From assembly GCA_003447295.1 (NCBI GenBank), contig DLZQ01000015.1, positions 855 through 6,913 of the forward strand: DNA of 6,059 nt, read 5' to 3'. Shown here one piece after another: positions 6,058-6,059 of the stretch. Both the position numbers and the translations under genes were made by a program. The notes below the pieces were generated by a model. It was not told where the DNA came from. It saw nothing but the letters and a program-made list of their open reading frames with translations, and did no database searches. This stretch comes from Lachnospiraceae bacterium (GTDB lineage: Bacteria > Bacillota > Clostridia > Lachnospirales > Lachnospiraceae). The stretch's first letter is position 1. Each line of letters begins with the position of its first letter.

Positions 6058-6059
6058 AT

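Overview
The window reads as chromosomal DNA from an anaerobic Firmicute of the class Clostridia, most likely a Lachnospiraceae gut bacterium. This rests on protein character (a YozG-type small HTH regulator paired with a DUF2975 protein, a LacX-type aldose epimerase, a DinF/NorM-type MATE transporter), strong AGGAG-type ribosome binding sites, and a tRNA-Lys without an encoded CCA. It is an inference from protein and motif character; no database search was run. All genes lie on the minus strand, so transcription runs from position 6059 down to 1.

Read in transcription order: a complete tRNA-Lys(CTT) at the right edge ends in a strong G.U-rich intrinsic terminator. Only 28 bases after its U-tract comes a TatD-family metal-dependent DNase/hydrolase, followed after 62 bases by a MATE-family multidrug exporter with no clear promoter of its own. 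The next gap (3580-3705) is largely filled by an 85-base imperfect inverted repeat, which starts one base after the MATE stop codon and contains the -35 element of the predicted promoter for the next gene, an aldose-1-epimerase-like protein. That gene ends at a good intrinsic terminator.

The left part is a three-gene unit: a four-helix DUF2975 membrane protein, a 75-residue YozG-like XRE/Cro HTH regulator, and a large polytopic DUF4153/DUF4173 membrane protein with a C-terminal soluble domain. Its promoter (TTGACA, 17-base spacer, TATGTT) is overlapped by a perfect 15+9+15 dyad built from two copies of the self-palindromic decamer ATAAATTTAT. Terminator and transcription-start positions put this dyad outside both neighbouring transcripts, so it is best read as a DNA operator, probably for the HTH protein or a relative. 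The unit looks like a membrane-linked regulatory module of unknown signal and output and is the most interesting part of the window.

No IS element, CRISPR array, phage gene or broken gene was seen. Coding density is high, and no stretch over 140 bases lacks a gene. Three of the longest possible reading frames (DUF2975, HTH, TatD) start upstream of the supported start; the starts given here are chosen from ribosome binding sites, promoter position and family N-termini.
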